Part shown: positions 7,732 to 16,182 of the stretch, one piece after another
Layout of the letters: every line of letters begins with the position of its first letter
How positions within the stretch are numbered: position 1 is the stretch's first letter
From: Brevibacillus sp. JNUCC-41
Lineage (GTDB): Bacteria; Bacillota; Bacilli; Bacillales; DSM-1321
DNA: 64,000 nt
Assembly: GCF_014844095.1 (NCBI RefSeq)
Contig: NZ_CP062163.1
Location: forward strand, 2,317,001-2,381,000
Reading direction: 5' to 3'
The notes under the pieces: model-generated
What the model was told of the DNA's origin: nothing
What the model saw: only the letters and a program-made list of their open reading frames with translations
The model's database searches: none
Program-made: the position numbers and the translations under genes

Positions 7732-8988
7732 TTATAACAGCTTAAGTAGCGCCTGTGCACCTGTTAGGATAACTCCTATTATAAAACCACAGACCGCTCC
7801 GTTCACACGAATCCATTGTAAGTCTTTTCCTACACCATTTTCCATCATATCAATAAGTGTTTCATTGTCTAGCTTATCTAAATTTTCCTGTACAAGATTA
7901 CCGATCTGCGTATGATTTTTTTCAATGAGGACAGTAATTTGTTTCTGTATCCATTGATCGATGTGCGTACTATTCTCTTTTATGTTGTCCAGTACGTGCT
8001 GAATCATTGGAGTCAGGTAAGTATCCATGAAATGTTCACCTTCTACAAAGTCTAACGCATCTTGTTGAATTTGCTGTAGACTTCCCGTTATTGTCGCTTC
8101 AGGTTCCCATTTTGTCAGAAGTTGTTTTTTCCATTTTTCAACTCCTTCTAACAGTTCCCGGTTATGGTTAATGCCTTGTATCTCATTTCGGATATATAAG
8201 ATTAAAGCCTCTCTATTTGGTTCTTTCTCGTTTTGTAAATTATTTACGACACTTAACAAAAGGTTTTGTATGATATTCCCAAGTTTCTCTTCGTTAAGCA
8301 GACTTTGAATGGATTTGACGGCAAACTGAAGCATGCCATCCAGTTCAATCTTGCTTAGTACATCCATGGAAACAGTGCCAAGTCGACGGCTGGTTTGTTT
8401 TTTCCTTAACCAATCTTCCGCTTTTTTCAAAACATGATCCAGAGCCTTCTTATCGAATTGTTCATTAAGTAACTCTGAACTTACTAGATGAAGAATCTTG
8501 CCCATGTCTATGTTAGAAAGTGATGCTTCAATTTTTTTTGCAACGAAAGGTGTAATCTTTTCTATATCTATATAACAAATCAATTGCTTGATAAGTTTAA
8601 TTAGTACTTTTCTAAAAGTATCACTTTGTACCTCTTTTACTAAAATGGGAATCAATTTTTCTGTAAAAGGAACATGTTTTACTTTGTCTTGAATACTTTC
8701 CTTAGAAAGCCAGTTATTTTTTAGCATCGAAACAAGTGCATTTGTCATTCTTTTACGATTGTTGGGCAAAAGCGCTGTATGGGGGATCGGTAATCCAAGT
8801 GGATGGCGGAATAATGCAGTGACTGCAAACCAATCTGCCAATCCGCCGACTAAACCAGCCTCAAACCCTCCATGTAATAAATCTAACGGCAATGAACCTT
8901 GAAATGGAGTGGTTGCAATATAACCCGCTCCCATGATCATTAGTGAATATCTAGCTATTTTTCTTGAAGATTTTATTTTTGGTGACAT
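7732..8988 (-). CDS. DUF445 family membrane-anchored protein
   Basis: A 418-residue protein with hydrophobic segments at both ends (about 15-65 and 390-418) around a long helical soluble core. The N-terminal GGFEAGLVGGLADWFAVTALFRHPLGLPIPHTALLP block is the signature of DUF445 (YheB/YjiN-like) proteins, whose function is unknown. The length is usual for the family. A GAGGG ribosome site precedes the ATG. It is a single gene on the minus strand. Confidence 0.85.
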   Translation of the reverse strand: MSPKIKSSRKIARYSLMIMGAGYIATTPFQGSLPLDLLHGGFEAGLVGGLADWFAVTALFRHPLGLPIPHTALLPNNRKRMTNALVSMLKNNWLSKESIQDKVKHVPFTEKLIPILVKEVQSDTFRKVLIKLIKQLICYIDIEKITPFVAKKIEASLSNIDMGKILHLVSSELLNEQFDKKALDHVLKKAEDWLRKKQTSRRLGTVSMDVLSKIELDGMLQFAVKSIQSLLNEEKLGNIIQNLLLSVVNNLQNEKEPNREALILYIRNEIQGINHNRELLEGVEKWKKQLLTKWEPEATITGSLQQIQQDALDFVEGEHFMDTYLTPMIQHVLDNIKENSTHIDQWIQKQITVLIEKNHTQIGNLVQENLDKLDNETLIDMMENGVGKDLQWIRVNGAVCGFIIGVILTGAQALLKLL

Positions 8989-9240
8989 TATATTCCCTCA
9001 TCCTTAAAATGATAGTCAATTACTATAACCCGAATCATTAGCAAATTTTATAACTTACTTTTATCTAGTAGTATAGCAGGTAGTTCAAAAAAATACTCCC
9101 AACAAGGGCAGTCAGTTCATCTATCGGGGAATGGGGAATCGCCCTTTAAGTATGAAAGCTTAAAATATGCCACATGAATCGAACTCACAATCATTGATAT
9201 TTTCCTTTGAATTTCAAAGGTGGGGATGGTTGATTCACAT

Positions 9241-9274
9241 AAAAAAAAGCCGATTATTCAATCGGCTTTTTTTA
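9241..9274. terminator. Bidirectional terminator
   Basis: A-run, AAGCCGATT, a short loop, AATCGGCTT and a T-run: a symmetrical hairpin that works on both strands. It lies directly beyond the 3' end of the decayed symporter gene. Confidence 0.8.
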
Positions 9275-9288
9275 TTCATCCAACAATA

Positions 9289-10226
9289 TTATGATACGTC
9301 TGTTTTTATCGTATAATTTGTCCCTGCATTTTTTTTATCTTTCATGCGACTGAAAATAAAGGCTAGAACGGAACGTGATATATTATGCCAAATACTGAAA
9401 ATGGCACTAGGTACAGCGGCCAAAGGCGAGAAATGGGCCGTTGCTATAGCTACACCTAAACCTGAACCTAAACCGGAATTCTGCATACCAACCTCCAACA
9501 GCTTTCTGTTTAGCTAAATCCATCCTGCATAATCGAGCAAAGAAAAAGCCGAGAAGAAAACCAAGAACATTATGAAGAACGACAACTGCAAAAATAAGCA
9601 AACCTGTTTTAGCCAGCTGAGTTTGGCTGCCAGCCACTACGGCAGATACGATCAGAACGATAGAAATGACAGATACTAGAGGAAGAGCCTATGCCCTAGC
9701 TTCTGCCTGTTTACTGAAAAACTTTTTAACGATGAATCCAAGCAACGATGGGATGATTACCACTTGAATGATGGAAATGAATAATGATCCAATACTGATA
9801 TCGACCCATTTACTTGCTAAGAGCAAAATAAGCAGGGGCGTTACGATAGGCGCTAGAATAGTGGAAACAGAAGCAATGGCAACTGCAAGCGGAACATTTC
9901 CTCTCGCAAGAAACACCATGACATTTGATGCTGTGCCACTAGGGGCAGCATCCAACCAAAATAACCCCAACAGCCACTTCTTTCGGTAAGTCGAACCCTA
10001 TTGCTAATGCAAATGCCAGTAATGGCATAATGATAAAATGTCCTGCTACCCCTAGTGCCACTTCTTTTGGACGCCGGAAAACTTCTTTAAAATCCGATGC
10101 TGATAGTGTAAGTCCCATGCCAAACATGACAATTCCTAATAATGGAACAATATAGGCTCCAATCCATATATAATGATCAGGCAAGATATAAGCGATAATG
10201 GGGAATTCAGGATATTTTAAACCCCT
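9289..10226 (-). pseudogene. Decayed bile acid:sodium symporter family transporter (YocS-like)
   Basis: Read on the minus strand, four pieces reconstruct one BASS-family protein of about 310 residues. They are GAYIVPLLGIVMFGMGLTLS...VGVILVGCCP, PSGTASNVMVFLARGNVPLAVAIASVSTILAP..., ALPLVSVISIVLIVSAVVAGSQ...MDLAKQKA and [14 protein letters not shown]...[20 protein letters not shown]. The frame changes at about 9,950-9,960, an in-frame TAG interrupts at 9,689-9,691, and the frame changes again at about 9,500. The first transmembrane segment is missing or behind a stop. A small GGTTTAGGTTCAGGTTTAGG duplication lies near 9,455-9,475. The remnant is clearly non-functional as written. Confidence 0.85.
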
Positions 10227-10538
10227 TTAAAAAAATCCCATATGGTTATTTTCATTATGGACAGTCATATTTAAAGCGATGATTTTTGGAACTATAATTC
10301 TCTTCCGCTAAAAATAGTGTGAATATGACATTTACTATAGAAATAGGGACGGGGTTTTTAGAGAATCTGTTCGATTTTTCACTTTATCTTTTAATAAAAA
10401 ATAAGAGGGTGCTGTATATTGGTGGCAAACTAGTTAATAAGGAACTGGAGATTGAATTAGTATTTGTTGTTTTACAGGATCAATTATTGCTATTGTAAGT
10501 TTAGCTAGGGCTATAAAAGAAGTGGAGATGTGGTTTCT
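10227..10538. other. Intergenic region upstream of hssR
   Basis: AT-rich DNA between the decayed symporter and the response regulator. Around 10,397-10,446 it shares a diverged stretch of about 40 bases with 7,608-7,655 (an ATATTGGT block and an ATAAGGAA block). No convincing gene or operator is seen. Confidence 0.4.
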
Positions 10539-11216
10539 TTGATACATATATTAATTGCGGATGATGATCGGCATATTCGGGAGTTGCTTAAATTTCACTT
10601 GGAAAAGGAAGGATACATGGTATCGGAAGCAAAGGACGGGAATGAAGCTTCCTTGATATTGGAGAGGGAACGGATCCATCTGGCGGTTGTCGATATTATG
10701 ATGCCATTTAAAAACGGACTGGATCTTTGTAAGGAAATCCGGGATCAATATGATCTGCCGGTCATTTTATTGACAGCTAAAGATCAACTTATCGATAAGG
10801 AAAAGGGGTATTTTGCGGGTACGGATGATTACCTCGTGAAGCCATTCGAGCCACGGGAACTTCTATTCCGGATAAAAGCGCTATTGCGAAGGTACCGTAT
10901 GGTGAATTCTGAATCCATCTCATTGAATCAAACGGTCATTGACCGTAAAAGTTATGAAGTTCGAATAATGGGGAATTCGCTGCTCCTGCCACTTAAGGAA
11001 TTCGAGCTGCTGGCACAGCTTGGGAGTTTTCCAGATCAGGTCTTTACGCGTGAACAGCTTATTGAATTGGTATGGGGTGCTGATTTTGAAGGGGATGATC
11101 GGACGGTCGATGTCCATATTAAACGGTTAAGGGAACGTTTTGCCGGGCGGACCGATGATTTTGTTATAACGACTGTCCGTGGCTTAGGTTATAAACTGGA
11201 GGTCAACAAGAAGTGA
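10539..11216 (+). CDS. hssR: HssR-type haem-responsive response regulator (OmpR family)
   Basis: A DNA-binding response regulator of 225 residues from the TTG at 10,539, which has a GGAG site 11 bases upstream; a GTG at 10,530 would have almost no spacer. The receiver domain shows the acidic pocket ADDD, the phospho-acceptor Asp in VVDIMMP (about residue 52), LTAKD and VKPFEPREL. The C-terminal winged helix shows FTREQL, DRTVDVHIKRLRERF and TTVRGLGYKL. It overlaps hssS (GTGA). Partner genes and the direct repeat before hrtB identify it as the HssR of a haem-sensing system that switches on haem efflux. Confidence 0.85.
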   Translation: MIHILIADDDRHIRELLKFHLEKEGYMVSEAKDGNEASLILERERIHLAVVDIMMPFKNGLDLCKEIRDQYDLPVILLTAKDQLIDKEKGYFAGTDDYLVKPFEPRELLFRIKALLRRYRMVNSESISLNQTVIDRKSYEVRIMGNSLLLPLKEFELLAQLGSFPDQVFTREQLIELVWGADFEGDDRTVDVHIKRLRERFAGRTDDFVITTVRGLGYKLEVNKK

Positions 11217-12592
11217 AAACACTTTATTTCAGAATAGTTATTCAAACCATTTTAATCATGGTGCTTGCCAGTGTCATCGCTTTTTTAATTTCCAATGTTT
11301 ATTATCATCAGGTTCAAAAACCCAACAATGGTGAGAAGATAAAGAAAGTCGCAAATGATATCGTCTCCTTATATGAGGAAAATCCTGATCAGGATATTGA
11401 TGCGTATTTAACTCATATTGCAGGATTGCACTATCAAATGTATCTATTTAATGAGCAGGGTGAAGGAACTTTATACGGTGAGCCTTTTCGGGAAACGGCA
11501 TTGGACACAGATACGATTTCTGCAGTTTTGAACGGGATGACCTATCAAGGGATCGCCCATTATAATAATGGTTTATTTATTACCGGATTTTTTGAAGATG
11601 TATTGATTAATAGCATTGGGGTACCGATGGACGTCAATGGTGAAAAACATGCATTGTTTGTAAGGCCGAATATAGAGCTGCAGTTTGGTGAATTCCGCTT
11701 TTTCCTTGCAGTTTTGCTTGTACTCACGCTCTTTCTCAGCTTTTTATTTGTAATCATCAACACGCGTTTCATCGTTAAGCCGATTACGAAATTAACGGAA
11801 GCTACAAAAAGAATCGCCGATGGGGATTATAGTAATGAATTGAATGTCACCCGGAGCGATGAGATAGGGGATTTGGCACAGCATTTCTCGAAAATGACTC
11901 ATAGTATCCAACGGTTGGATGATATGAGGCAGGAGTTCGTATCGAATGTATCCCATGAAATTCAATCTCCACTTGCATCCATTCAAGGTTTTTCCCAAAC
12001 ACTTCAATCGGAGGAATTAACAAAAGAACAAAGAAATCAGTACTTGTCCATTATTGAAAAAGAAAGCAGGCGCATGTCGTTGTTAAGCAAACAGCTGCTC
12101 ATGCTTGCTTCGTTGGATAAAGCGGATGATCCGCTGCAACGGTCCCAATTCGATTTAGCGCAACAAATACGGCAAGTGTTGTTCATGCTGGAATGGAATT
12201 GGCGGGAAAAAGAGATGGTGATCGAAATGGATTTGCCTTCAACCTCCATTTCTGCAGATGAGAAACTTTTAAATCAAGTATGGACGAATTTGATAACCAA
12301 TAGCATTAAATACTCGGAAAACGGCAGTTCGATCAATATTCGGATAAAAAAAGTAGGCAGTGCTGTTGAAGTGATGATTGCGGATACGGGTATGGGAATT
12401 CCGGAAGAAGACCTCCCTTATATCTTTGATCGGTTTTATAAAGTCGACAAAGTGAGGAACAGGAGTGAAACAGGAAGCGGATTAGGACTTTCGATTACGA
12501 AGAAGACGGTTGAACTTCATGGGGGAACGATTGAAGTTCAAAGCGAACTCGGTAAAAGGACCACTTTTTATATACGGTTGCCCCTTATGTAA
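11213..12592 (+). CDS. hssS: HssS-type haem-sensing histidine kinase
   Basis: A 459-residue membrane kinase with transmembrane helices at about 8-28 and 163-185 flanking an extracellular sensor of about 130 residues. HAMP (about 185-237), a histidine box (SNVSHEIQSPL) and an ATPase domain (NLITNSIKYS, DTGMGIP, FDRFYK, GSGLGLSI) follow. The sensor retains features I recall from staphylococcal HssS (NVYYH, YGEPFRE, FITGFFEDV, GEFRFFLAVLL). The GTG start overlaps hssR and has a GGAGGT site. It should phosphorylate HssR when haem is toxic. Confidence 0.87.
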   Translation: MKTLYFRIVIQTILIMVLASVIAFLISNVYYHQVQKPNNGEKIKKVANDIVSLYEENPDQDIDAYLTHIAGLHYQMYLFNEQGEGTLYGEPFRETALDTDTISAVLNGMTYQGIAHYNNGLFITGFFEDVLINSIGVPMDVNGEKHALFVRPNIELQFGEFRFFLAVLLVLTLFLSFLFVIINTRFIVKPITKLTEATKRIADGDYSNELNVTRSDEIGDLAQHFSKMTHSIQRLDDMRQEFVSNVSHEIQSPLASIQGFSQTLQSEELTKEQRNQYLSIIEKESRRMSLLSKQLLMLASLDKADDPLQRSQFDLAQQIRQVLFMLEWNWREKEMVIEMDLPSTSISADEKLLNQVWTNLITNSIKYSENGSSINIRIKKVGSAVEVMIADTGMGIPEEDLPYIFDRFYKVDKVRNRSETGSGLGLSITKKTVELHGGTIEVQSELGKRTTFYIRLPLM

Positions 12593-12598
12593 TCAGTT

Positions 12599-12618
12599 GT
12601 TCATCTTCCATTCATATT
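12599..12618 (+). promoter_or_regulatory. HssR-binding direct repeat upstream of hrtBA
   Basis: GTTCATCTT-CC-ATTCATATT is a tandem repeat of the GTTCATATT half-site with a two-base spacer, the arrangement described for the staphylococcal hrtAB promoter. It begins seven bases after the hssS stop. A separate perfect palindrome, GATTGTTTACAATC, follows at 12,619-12,632. Confidence 0.75.
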
Positions 12619-12691
12619 GATTGTTTACAATCAGGTCATACCGAATCAATTAGGACTTGATCGGTAAACAGAAGGAATGGGAGATGAAATA

Positions 12692-13798
12692 ATGTTTTTG
12701 GCAATACGTGAACTAAAGCATTCAAAGTTACGTTATCTGCTGATTGGACTGATCATGGTATTGGTCGCTTTGCTTGTCTTTATCATTTCAGGATTAGCTA
12801 ATGGACTTTCTTCGGATAATGCTTCATCCATACAAAACATGAAGGCCGACTATTTCGTAATGGAGCATGACTCCAAAAATAAATTGAACCGATCGATCAT
12901 ATCCATGGAGAAGCTGGATGAAATCCGGGCTTCGGCGGATGTTAAAGCAGCCGAAGGTCTGGGGCAAATGATGGTCACATTGAATAAAATCGGCTCATCG
13001 GAGAAAACGGATGTCACCATTTTTGCGACCGAAGCCAGTGGTATTTTAGCACCGAAGGTCATTGAAGGAACGAACTATGACAATGAGAAACAAGGTGAAG
13101 TGTTAGCAGATCGTTCTTTAAAAGAAGTGGGGTATAAATTGGGTGATTCACTTAAAGATGACCTATCAGGTAAGGTTTTCACCATTGTTGGATTTACTGA
13201 AAAGCAGTCTTACAGCCACTCACCGGTAGTTTACATGAATGTTAAGGGGTGGCAGGAGATTAATCCTGCATTGAAAAATCAAGAGAAAGATTCAATCAGC
13301 ACAATAGCCGTGCAAATGGATTCGAAGGCAGAAGAAATTGTACGTGAATCATTGCCTGAAGGACTAACGCTCATTTCAAAAGAAGAATCACTTCAGAGTA
13401 TACCAGGCTACAAAGAGGAACAGGGCACGTTGACGATGATGATTGCCTTCTTGTTTGTCATCGCAGCTTTTGTTTTGGCTGTATTCTTTTATGTGATTAC
13501 CTTGCAGAAGACGAATCAATTTGGAGTCCTTAAAGCACTTGGGGCCAATACGGGCTACCTGGCAAAAAGTATCGTTGGTCAAGTAATGCTGCTTGCCGTG
13601 ACATGCATAGCCATCAGTGTTGCCCTGACATATGGCGTAACGTTAATCATGCCAGAAGGAATGCCATTTGAATTGAGTACCGATTTGGTCGTTAAATATT
13701 CCGTGTTACTTTTGGTTGTATCCGTATTGGGTTCACTGCTATCCCTATACCGAGTAGCGAAGATAGATGCGATTGAAGCGATAGGGAGGGTATCATGA
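12692..13798 (+). CDS. hrtB: HrtB-type haem exporter permease (FtsX/MacB fold)
   Basis: A permease of 368 residues with one N-terminal transmembrane helix (about 12-36), a large extracellular domain and three C-terminal helices (about 250-275, 295-325, 335-355). It ends in the typical IDAIEAIGRVS. MFLAIRELKHSKLRYLLI, the ISGLANGL motif and SYSHSPVVYMN match HrtB. The ATG at 12,692 is preferred because GGGAG lies eight bases upstream; the ATG at 12,677 has no proper spacing. It pairs with the overlapping ATPase to expel haem from the membrane. Confidence 0.87.
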   Translation: MFLAIRELKHSKLRYLLIGLIMVLVALLVFIISGLANGLSSDNASSIQNMKADYFVMEHDSKNKLNRSIISMEKLDEIRASADVKAAEGLGQMMVTLNKIGSSEKTDVTIFATEASGILAPKVIEGTNYDNEKQGEVLADRSLKEVGYKLGDSLKDDLSGKVFTIVGFTEKQSYSHSPVVYMNVKGWQEINPALKNQEKDSISTIAVQMDSKAEEIVRESLPEGLTLISKEESLQSIPGYKEEQGTLTMMIAFLFVIAAFVLAVFFYVITLQKTNQFGVLKALGANTGYLAKSIVGQVMLLAVTCIAISVALTYGVTLIMPEGMPFELSTDLVVKYSVLLLVVSVLGSLLSLYRVAKIDAIEAIGRVS

Positions 13799-14472
13799 TG
13801 GGGGATAAACTATTATTCGAAAACGTCAGTAAGATTTATGGGGAAGGCGACAATAAGGTGACAGCCCTTGATAATATTTCCCTGAATGTGAGGGCGGGGG
13901 AGTTCGTCGCCATCGTGGGTCCTTCAGGTTCAGGAAAAAGTACTTTTCTTTCGATAGCAGGTGCCTTACTATCTCCGAGCAAAGGCCGCTTACAGCTGAA
14001 TGATGAGGATATTACAACTCTATCCCCAAAGGAATTGACTAGAGTGCGCCTTGAAAAGATCGGGTTTGTATTCCAATCATCGAATCTTGTGCCATATCTC
14101 ACCGTACGGGATCAGCTTCTGCTACTTTCTGAACTGATTGGCAAGCGGGATAAAAAAACCATGAAAAAAGCGGACGAATTGCTTGGCCACCTTGGACTTG
14201 GACATCGGGCAGATCACCTGCCGGAAGCACTGTCGGGCGGTGAGCGGCAGCGTGTAGCCATCGCCCGTTCGCTGATGAATGATCCAGAAATCATTTTAGC
14301 GGATGAACCAACCGCAAGTCTTGATTCCAAAAGAGGCAGGGATGTTGTTGAAATGCTTGCACATGAGGTGAAGTCAAGAAATAAAGCGGCCATCATGGTA
14401 ACGCATGATGAAAGAATGTTGGATTTATGTGATCGAGTGGTCAATATTACGGATGGCAAGGTTTTTGGATGA
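13795..14472 (+). CDS. hrtA: HrtA-type haem exporter ATPase
   Basis: A 225-residue ABC ATPase of the MacB/LolD group. It has Walker A GPSGSGKST (42-50), Q-loop VFQSSNLVPYLTV, signature LSGGERQRVAIARS, Walker B IILADEPTASLD and the H-switch VTHDERM. The start (ATGATG) overlaps the hrtB stop. With hrtB it forms the efflux pump controlled by HssRS, and the four genes make a self-contained haem-detoxification module. Confidence 0.88.
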   Translation: MMGDKLLFENVSKIYGEGDNKVTALDNISLNVRAGEFVAIVGPSGSGKSTFLSIAGALLSPSKGRLQLNDEDITTLSPKELTRVRLEKIGFVFQSSNLVPYLTVRDQLLLLSELIGKRDKKTMKKADELLGHLGLGHRADHLPEALSGGERQRVAIARSLMNDPEIILADEPTASLDSKRGRDVVEMLAHEVKSRNKAAIMVTHDERMLDLCDRVVNITDGKVFG

Positions 14473-14513
14473 AGTTAAAAAACACACTCTCATGAGCTGA
14501 TCATTAAATAATC

Positions 14514-14538
14514 GCCGCCTCTCCAAAGGAGAGGCGGC
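14514..14538. terminator. Stem-loop between convergent hrtA and bioC
   Basis: An 11-pair perfect stem (GCCGCCTCTCC / GGAGAGGCGGC) with a three-base loop lies between the ends of two convergent genes. It lacks a strong T run, so it is a likely but not classical terminator. Confidence 0.55.
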
Positions 14539-14579
14539 AGAAATCGCTTGGATTGGAACCTGGTCAATCGGGCCTGCAA

Positions 14580-15443
14580 TCATGTATAATATTTTGCTTG
14601 TATCCTATAGTTATCTTCGGATTGATCATATTTTTTTATCTTAAAGAACAAACAGTGATAGGTTGCTTTCACACCTGATTCATTTCGATATTCTTTATCA
14701 TATATGCTGATTAACTCTCGGAAAAAGGAAGGGCGCTGGCAGTAATTTTCTTTGTTGCTGTTAGCTGCACCAATCTTTTTAATTGAAGTGAAAAATTCAC
14801 GTACTGTCTGAAAGTACTCCAGTTCAAACTCTTCCATTTTTGTTATCTCGATTGGAACTGCTGTTGAAAAAGGGATTGCTTCTTCACAAACTTGGGATAA
14901 TTCTTCTAGAGAATAAAACATTTGACCTGGTGAACTATCAATGGCAAGCTCAAGCTTGTCCTTCGCCTGTTCATATGACATATGAAGCTCTTGAAAGGTA
15001 TCAATTCCGAACGTTGAAAATATGAGGCTTCCATCAGCGGTTAATCGTGTAAACAGTTTTTCAAGTGTTGCAGGAAGTTCATTCAGCCATTGAAACGTTG
15101 CATTGGAAATAATCAAGTCGTAATGTTCATTAAGCGCCATTTCTTCGATATCCGTACATAAAAATGTAACACGTTCTTCATCTGTCATTCCTTTCGCCAC
15201 TTCGACCATTCCTTGTGCCAAATCAACAGCCGTAATAGCGGCATTAGGGAATGTTTTGACGAGTAACCTGGTTAAGTAACCAGTGCCGCAGCCAATTTCA
15301 AGAATATTGGTTACCTGGTTGGTGTTTATTTCAGGAAGCAAATCCACTAATTGTATTGCCATGTTTTTTTGAACATTGGCATACGCGTCATATGTTTTCG
15401 CATGTTCACTGAACCGCTTACTTAACAATCGCTTATCAATCAT
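14580..15443 (-). CDS. bioC: BioC malonyl-ACP O-methyltransferase
   Basis: A 287-residue SAM-dependent methyltransferase that would methylate malonyl-ACP so that fatty-acid enzymes can build the pimeloyl chain of biotin. Visible motifs are MIDKRLLSKRFSEHAKTYDAYANVQ (the BioC N-terminus), motif I ILEIGCGTGYLTRLL, an acidic AVDLAQGM strand and LIISNATFQWL. It overlaps bioH by eight bases, with an AAAGGAG site inside bioH. It is last of three genes in a bioF-bioH-bioC order. Confidence 0.9.
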   Translation of the reverse strand: MIDKRLLSKRFSEHAKTYDAYANVQKNMAIQLVDLLPEINTNQVTNILEIGCGTGYLTRLLVKTFPNAAITAVDLAQGMVEVAKGMTDEERVTFLCTDIEEMALNEHYDLIISNATFQWLNELPATLEKLFTRLTADGSLIFSTFGIDTFQELHMSYEQAKDKLELAIDSSPGQMFYSLEELSQVCEEAIPFSTAVPIEITKMEEFELEYFQTVREFFTSIKKIGAANSNKENYCQRPSFFRELISIYDKEYRNESGVKATYHCLFFKIKKYDQSEDNYRIQAKYYT

Positions 15444-16182
15444 GAGTGTACTCCTTTTGAATAAATGTTTTTATCTGCTGCATACATTCCTGTGGTCTTG
15501 TGAAAAACGGAGTATGGCCAGCGCCTTCGATAATATGAAACTCGGCTTTCCCACCGAGGTTTTCTTTAATGAAAGATGAGGCTTCGAGTGGACAAATGTT
15601 GTCTTCCCTCCCATGAAGCAATAAAAAGGGGGCTTCAATCCTGTTGAGGCTTGCTCTAGCATCTTTCTGAAGTAAATAATTCAAGCCAATAAGAAGTGAA
15701 GACACATCATCTCCATGAAACTCGCTTTGAATGGTCTTGATGAATTGATGATATAAACCTTCTTCTTTTTCAGCTTCGGAAAACATCGCTTCATAGAAAG
15801 AAGCCAAAGTCTTCTCTTTATTGCGTTGTAGCTGTTTCTTCATGCGCTCGACCATTCGTGGATCCCAGCCAAATGAATAATTCTCTCCTGTTATAAACCG
15901 ACTTGTTGCACCAAAAAGGATAAAACCTTTTATTTTTTCTTTATACGAACTTGCAAGTTCAAGTGATACTAGTGATCCTAATGACCAGCTCAGTATATAA
16001 ACTGGACCGTCGATGGAAGCGATTGTGTCTATGACTCTTTCTTCAAAGTCATTTAGTGTTTTCATATCTCTCCATTCTATAAATGAAAGGTGGAATACAT
16101 CTGACAGCGGTTTGATTAACGGTTCAAACGCGCCTTTTTCCATTCCCCACCCAGGAAGCATGACTAAATTCGGCTGTTTCAT
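15436..16182 (-). CDS. bioH: BioH-type pimeloyl-ACP methyl ester esterase (alpha/beta hydrolase)
   Basis: A 248-residue alpha/beta hydrolase with N-terminal LVMLPGWGMEKGAF, nucleophile elbow SWSLGSL, acidic residue region LLHGREDNICPL and catalytic histidine in EGAGHTPFFTRP. Sitting between bioF and bioC, it is the expected esterase that removes the methyl group introduced by BioC, releasing pimeloyl-ACP. The ATG overlaps the bioF stop (ATGA). Assignment relies on context as much as on family, because this fold has many functions. Confidence 0.82.
   Translation of the reverse strand: MKQPNLVMLPGWGMEKGAFEPLIKPLSDVFHLSFIEWRDMKTLNDFEERVIDTIASIDGPVYILSWSLGSLVSLELASSYKEKIKGFILFGATSRFITGENYSFGWDPRMVERMKKQLQRNKEKTLASFYEAMFSEAEKEEGLYHQFIKTIQSEFHGDDVSSLLIGLNYLLQKDARASLNRIEAPFLLLHGREDNICPLEASSFIKENLGGKAEFHIIEGAGHTPFFTRPQECMQQIKTFIQKEYTHD

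Noticed and set aside
12677..12691. Upstream ATG as start of hrtB
   Set aside because: The AGAAGG site is only one or two bases away; the ATG at 12,692 has a proper GGGAG spacing and gives the family-like N-terminus.
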